In this document: positions 5,939 to 6,920 of the stretch, piece after piece | Position numbering within the stretch: position 1 is the first letter of the stretch | Layout: each line of letters opens with the position of its first letter | From: Thiotrichales bacterium | Lineage (GTDB): Bacteria > Pseudomonadota > Gammaproteobacteria > Francisellales > CACEW01 | Length of the DNA stretch: 6,920 bases | Direction of reading: 5' to 3' | Assembly: GCA_023266165.1 (NCBI GenBank) | Contig: JAHFRR010000070.1 | Coordinates: forward strand, 1-6,920 | Translations under genes and position numbers: made by a program | The notes under the pieces: generated by a model | Seen by the model: the letters and a program-made list of their open reading frames with translations, nothing else | The model's database searches: none | Told to the model about the DNA's origin: nothing

Positions 5939-6920
5939 AAGGTCTCCACACCTGATTTCATCAATGCTTGAAACGCGCCAGGCTGGGCTATTAAATCTTT
6001 CCACGTCCCACTCTGAACCAGAGCACCCTGGTCTAGGACAAAAATCCAATCTGCGTTTTTCACCGTACTCAAGCGATGGGCAATCACCAACACCGTGACT
6101 TGACCTCGCAAAGACTCCATCGCCGCCTGAATCGCACTTTCATGATAGGCATCAAGATGGCTGGTCGCCTCATCTAAAATCAAAAGCTCAGGTTCACGCA
6201 AGAGCACGCGTGCCAACGCCAAGCGCTGCGCCTCACCCCCTGAGATCTGCGCGCCCTGCCCACCCACCTCCGTCTCCAACCCCTGAGGCAGGTTTTTGAC
6301 AAACTGATCCGCCTTCGCCCTCTCAAGCACTGCCCATAAAGCCTGGTCTGAAGCCTCAGGATCCGCGAGTCGTAAATTATTGGCTACGGTGTCATTCAAC
6401 AAAAACGGGGCTTGGGTCACATACCCCACCTGTTTACGCCACGCAATCTTATGGGGCAAAGACAACACATGATCATCGACACACAAATCCCCTGAGTCCA
6501 GCTCTAAAATCCCAGACAACACATCCGCCAGGGTACTTTTCCCCGCACCCGACTTACCGACCAGTGCGACCATCTGACCCTTGCCAATCTTAAGATCCAC
6601 TTGATGCAGACCCCGTGTGTAACCTGATGCTGAATCTGATGTTTGATCTAACTTTTGGCCTGGATAGCGCAACGAGGCGTGTTGCAAGCTGACACTGTGA
6701 GCAAATAAAATTTTTGAAGCCTCCCCTTGCGGCTCTTGAGCAAGGATCGCTTCGGATAAAGCTTCCTGCAAAGCTTTAAACGACGGCATAACGTTGAGCA
6801 TCTGCTGATACTGCGTGTGCAGCTGGCTGATGCGGGGAGAGAGCCTGGCGCACAAAATCAAGAGCAGCAACAGGTGTTCTGAGGGCGTATGAAAGACGGT
6901 TAAAGCCAGATAGAAGACCA
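5935..6920 (-). CDS. Lasso peptide ABC exporter (D), 5'-partial
   Basis: The C-terminal part of an exporter with fused membrane and ATPase domains, predicted to pump out the mature peptide and confer immunity. It is open to the right edge, and about 327 residues are visible. The first 25-30 residues are the end of the membrane domain, with the last helix rich in Leu (bases about 6918-6835). The nucleotide-binding domain has Walker A GKSGAGKST (6558-6532), Q-loop GYVTQAPF, signature SGGEAQ (6243-6226), Walker B ILDE (6180-6169) and the H-loop AHRLS (His at 6078-6076), so all ATPase motifs are present. The signature has Glu at the usual Gln position, which also occurs in CydC/D-like exporters. 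An insert rich in Ser/Asp follows the A-loop tyrosine (bases about 6661-6612). No peptidase domain can be judged because the N-terminus is missing. The stop overlaps the kinase start as ATGA. Confidence 0.92.
   Translation of the reverse strand, partial: VFYLALTVFHTPSEHLLLLLILCARLSPRISQLHTQYQQMLNVMPSFKALQEALSEAILAQEPQGEASKILFAHSVSLQHASLRYPGQKLDQTSDSASGYTRGLHQVDLKIGKGQMVALVGKSGAGKSTLADVLSGILELDSGDLCVDDHVLSLPHKIAWRKQVGYVTQAPFLLNDTVANNLRLADPEASDQALWAVLERAKADQFVKNLPQGLETEVGGQGAQISGGEAQRLALARVLLREPELLILDEATSHLDAYHESAIQAAMESLRGQVTVLVIAHRLSTVKNADWIFVLDQGALVQSGTWKDLIAQPGAFQALMKSGVETL
6621..6644. repeat. Degenerate 12-bp repeat inside the ABC exporter
   Basis: The plus-strand units AACCTGATGCTG (6621-6632) and AATCTGATGTTT (6633-6644) are tandem and match at 9 of 12 positions. 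A third, more decayed unit may follow at 6645-6656. They share the AA(T/C)CTGA core, 12-bp period and reading frame of the repeat in B2. They encode Ser-Asp-Ser-Ala-Ser-Gly in a loop of the ATPase domain. Confidence 0.5.

Noticed and set aside
5939..6049. A 37-residue N-terminal extension of the HPr-like kinase starting at ATG 6049
   Set aside because: It lies wholly inside the exporter coding sequence, looks like out-of-frame translation, and the ATG at 5938 has a good Shine-Dalgarno and the same ATGA overlap as the next junction.
1..6920. CRISPR array, insertion sequence, tRNA or rRNA
   Set aside because: No repeat-spacer pattern, transposase-like frame with terminal inverted repeats, or structural RNA sequence was seen on either strand.

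Overview
The window carries most of a lasso peptide (class II, RiPP) biosynthesis operon on the minus strand, followed by a stand-alone DUF4143-type ATPase gene. A convergent, 5'-truncated MFS drug-exporter gene lies on the plus strand. Base composition is moderate in G+C by eye. The exporter is of the EmrB/QacA (DHA2) type and start sites are Shine-Dalgarno-led. I infer a Gram-negative bacterium, probably a proteobacterium, but nothing here fixes the taxon and no rRNA or tRNA is present.

Layout from left to right: (1) 1-1196 plus, MFS/DHA2 exporter, N-terminus cut by the window edge. (2) 1190-1219, a perfect 10-bp hairpin with a T-run that contains the stop codons of both convergent genes. 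(3) 1206-2396 (or 2432) minus, AAA-type ATPase with a C-terminal DUF4143 nuclease-like domain. (4) 2452-2511, two near-identical 28-bp palindromic repeats spaced 32 bp apart, lying just after the lasso operon stop and just before the ATPase gene. (5) 2517-4280 minus, lasso cyclase (C). (6) 4309-4773 minus, transglutaminase-like leader protease (B2). (7) 4764-5042 minus, PqqD-like leader-binding RRE protein (B1). (8) 5039-5938 minus, HPr-kinase-like protein (K). (9) 5935-6920 minus, ABC exporter (D), running off the right edge. There is no gene-free stretch above 300 bases.

Transcription of the operon runs right to left as D-K-B1-B2-C. D/K and K/B1 overlap by ATGA, B1/B2 by 10 nt, and B2/C are separated by 28 nt, so this is one translationally coupled unit. 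Working model from known lasso systems: B1 binds the precursor leader and presents it to B2, which cuts the leader off. C adenylates an Asp/Glu side chain and closes the macrolactam ring. K probably phosphorylates the precursor or product, as in paeninodin-type clusters. D exports the product and gives self-protection. The precursor gene (A) is not in the window and most likely lies upstream of D beyond base 6920. Points of interest are the kinase-bearing D-K-B1-B2-C order, related 12-bp in-frame repeats in B2 and D, and the tandem palindromes at the operon end.
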